From assembly GCA_027574665.1 (NCBI GenBank), contig CM050690.1:34380357-34444356 (forward strand): 64,000 nucleotides of DNA, written 5' to 3'. The position numbers were made by a program, and so were the translations under genes. The notes beneath the pieces are model-generated. The model was not told the origin of the DNA. It saw only the letters and a program-made list of their open reading frames with translations, and did not search any database. The stretch comes from Rhynochetos jubatus (lineage: Eukaryota > Chordata > Aves > Eurypygiformes > Rhynochetidae). Below, piece by piece: positions 61,543-64,000 of the stretch (positions are counted from its first letter, which is position 1; each line of letters starts with the position of its first letter).

Positions 61543-64000
61543 GATACAGTAGCTCACCACGTGCCAACTGGTCCCAAAGCAGAGCCCAGTCCCAGCCAGA
61601 GAGCCCCAGAGCAGAGAGGAATACCACCCCACACACACCCCTCCCCCAACCCACTAGCAAAAGAACCAGCTCCCTTGCTAAAGACCCAGCTATCAGGTAG
61701 CCACAATCCTTAATGATCCTCTCCCTGGGCCAACTTCCCACCTTCCTCACTGCACATGTGCACACCCAGCCTGACCACTGAGCCTGACGTACCATGGAAT
61801 GAAACAAAATCCCTTGGCCGCTGTGGGCCAGACAGCTCTGTGTAAGACAGCAGCTCATTCCTGTCTGAAACCCGCACATTCTCCACCCCTTGAGCATGAC
61901 ATAAATGGTGTGAAACAAGTCCCACACTTTCCCATAAATTCTCATTAACCTGCTCCCCCTTTCCTATCCTATTCCCCACAGATCTCATTCCCATAGTCTA
62001 TGGACCATCTTCGCAAAATGTCCATTAGTCCATGAACCTGCCAGGTTCCCGTGGGTGTAGGGGTCACTCAGGATAGGAAAGGTGGAGTGTCGTGTGGGCT
62101 CATCGGGCACCAAAGCCAGCTTAGGTCACTGCCACACTTCTAGCAAGCTCTGTAGGTTCAGGTGATTTCTGCTGTATTGATTCCTACAGCACAGAACTCA
62201 GAACAGAGGATTTCTACAGTGCGTAGAAGTTTTGATTTGGCAGTGCCAGCACGATGGACAGATCCTTTAGTGAACAATCTCATCCACTGTTGGTGCCTCA
62301 TCCTCTTTCCAAGTTACTACTGGGAGCACACTGGCTAACAAGGATGGTGCACTCTGCATTAACTTCCGCCACATGGGTTGTGTGCAGTGAACGTCATCTG
62401 CATCTGTGGATGCCCGTGCATTGTTTGGGTCACTAGCACAGCTAGTTCCCTCAGGTACTGGATACCTTTCTCCATGGTGGTCCGTTGGCGAGGCTGATGT
62501 GGCGCACTTTCCTTGAAAGGATACCTTTCCTTCATACTTGTCAGGAGTTATCTCCAGACGCTTACCTTTTGTGTTCTCCATATTGCTTTGTTAATGCCCC
62601 CTCCTCCAGCAGATGACACCAGCTGTTTGGCTTCTGTGCCCTCCAGCTCCATTCTACTGGCCCTGTTATCCCAGCAGCGGAGCAGCCAGGTCGTAATATG
62701 TTCACCTGGACAACTGGTGAAGTCTCTTGGGATATCCCATGGCTCCCTTGGGAACAAAGATCGAGTGGTTATTACTGCTTCATCCTCTGTCTCTTGGGAT
62801 GCCCCTGCTCCTGTCTCCTTCTCATTTGTCTCTGTCTCTCGGGATGGCCCTGCTACCTTCTCATCCTCTACCAGATGGACTGGTTTACATGCCCATTTCT
62901 TTTTCTGTACTGGGGCAACTGACACTGATGATGGCTGACACTGTCACGTGGGGGTTCGTGGAGGTGGAGCTGCAGTAGAAAGTGGGCTTCCCGCAGTGGA
63001 AGGTGACCACAGTGGGCGGTGATGTGGCCACGGTGGATGGTGGCGTACCCTTGGTTTCAGCAGTGTGGTCTTGGGCTGCCGCCCTGGCCAACACACGGGT
63101 TCACACCCTGCCCCCCAGCACCCCCCTGCTTCATGTTAGGGTGATTTGGGTGGCTGCACAGAGCCTGCCCCCAGCACCGGCAGGAGTGGGGCAGCGTTCC
63201 CAAACAATTCCTTAATGTTATACAAGATCACGAGAACATTCAGAAGCAAGCTGACCCCTAACCATAGGTCACCCCCAGCCCATGAAAAATTTCCATGATA
63301 CTCATACACTTTTGCCATTGGCCTGAGAGAAGAGGGAAAAGATTGGAATAATTTCTCCATATCCAAGCCAGGACTGAATAACCTCTCTGCTATAGGCTGA
63401 GTTCCCAAGGAGAAAAAGGGTAAGGGTGTAATTGTTGAAAGGCTCCAGGAGACGGCTCACAAGTACCAGGGTGCTGACAATATTAAATACAGATACAGGG
63501 TTCCTCCCAACACCAGCAATACACTAAAGAGTCTAACCAAACCCCTCAACCCAGCTTGAGCATGTAAGATCAGAATAATAAGGAACACATAAGGCAGTAG
63601 ATCCCACCATTCTGTTAGCAGCTTAAAGAGCTACGAACTCAACGTCTGGATCGGCCGCTACCACATCGCTATAAAGAATACTTATCACACACTATTCAGG
63701 TCTGTTCCTAACTGTCTCATGCCCCAGGTTGGGCACTGAAAAGAACTGGTGTGGTTTAGCCTTATCTGGCAATTAAGTACCACTCAGCTACTCAGTCACC
63801 TTGCCCCCCACCCCCTTCCCCCAGTGGAGGAGACGAGTTGGAGGAAAAGACGAGGAAGCTCATTAAGTTGAGATAGGAACTTTTTAATAATTGAATATAA
63901 ATGAAAATTATAGTGATACTGCTAGTACTAACAGTACTACTACTACTAAGTAATTAAAACAATAGAAAATAGAACATAAGATACAGTAGCTCACCACACG
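61543..64000 (-). mobile_element. ERVL-like provirus in the intron after TUT7 exon 7, antisense, partial
   Basis: Read on the minus strand: a 5' LTR runs from beyond the window to 63747, whose antisense start on + is TGGTGTGGTTTAGCC. A primer-binding-site-like sequence follows at about 63721-63738 (GCCCCAGGTTGGGCACTG on +). Next come a non-coding leader and a gag-like open stretch of 125 codons at 62548-62925 with several family-typical words. A partial 3' LTR lies at about 61543-61880. The + strand word GATACAGTAGCTCACCAC occurs in both LTR copies (61543-61560 and 63980-63997). Almost all of pol is missing, so the element is internally deleted and defective. The 3' LTR lacks its first 230 bp or so. 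LTR family naming is from memory. Confidence 0.7.

Noticed and set aside
1..64000. CRISPR arrays, bacterial operons, or prokaryotic elements
   Set aside because: The composition, spliced gene and vertebrate retroelements show eukaryotic nuclear DNA. No direct-repeat/spacer pattern is present.

Overview
The window looks like avian nuclear DNA. It carries many CR1 retrotransposon tails ending in the bird-type octamer repeat, bird ERVL-like LTRs with a downstream primer-binding site, long AT-rich non-coding stretches, and a vertebrate gene with spliced exons and a CpG-island promoter. The one gene I recognise with confidence is the 5' part of TUT7 (ZCCHC6), a terminal uridylyltransferase, on the + strand from about 51 kb to beyond the right edge. 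In birds this gene is expected on the Z chromosome. In human, its 5' flank is the large gene desert towards GAS1, which fits the nearly gene-free first 50 kb here. These placements rest on known synteny, not on a database search.

Layout. 1-24.9 kb is mostly unique non-coding DNA with a 776-bp (AAAGG)n polypurine block (1177-1952), small CR1 tails (3.4 kb and 11.4-12.1 kb) and a perfect (TAGAA)n array (23.77-23.89 kb). 24.96-27.83 kb is a GC-rich island bounded by two same-orientation CR1 tails. It contains a candidate unrecognised two-exon gene (ATG 25774, stop 27305, poly(A) signal 27401; predicted 367 aa) with an 18-residue tandem repeat. 27.8-38.9 kb is unique AT-rich DNA with stretches that could be conserved non-coding elements. 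40.36-48.61 kb is one old ERVL-like provirus broken up by at least four CR1 insertions. Two of those CR1 copies lie head to head and share a near-identical tract of about 400 bp inside otherwise clearly diverged copies.

50.7-64 kb holds the TUT7 CpG-island promoter, a non-coding first exon, and six coding exons that splice in consistent phase (52195-52690, 57615-57790, 58369-58485, 59495-59672, 60180-60268, 61304-61355). They encode about the first 369 residues, including the C2H2 zinc finger and the start of the non-catalytic N-terminal nucleotidyltransferase fold. Intron 2 holds a sense solo LTR. The intron after the last visible exon holds an antisense ERVL-like provirus that runs off the right edge.
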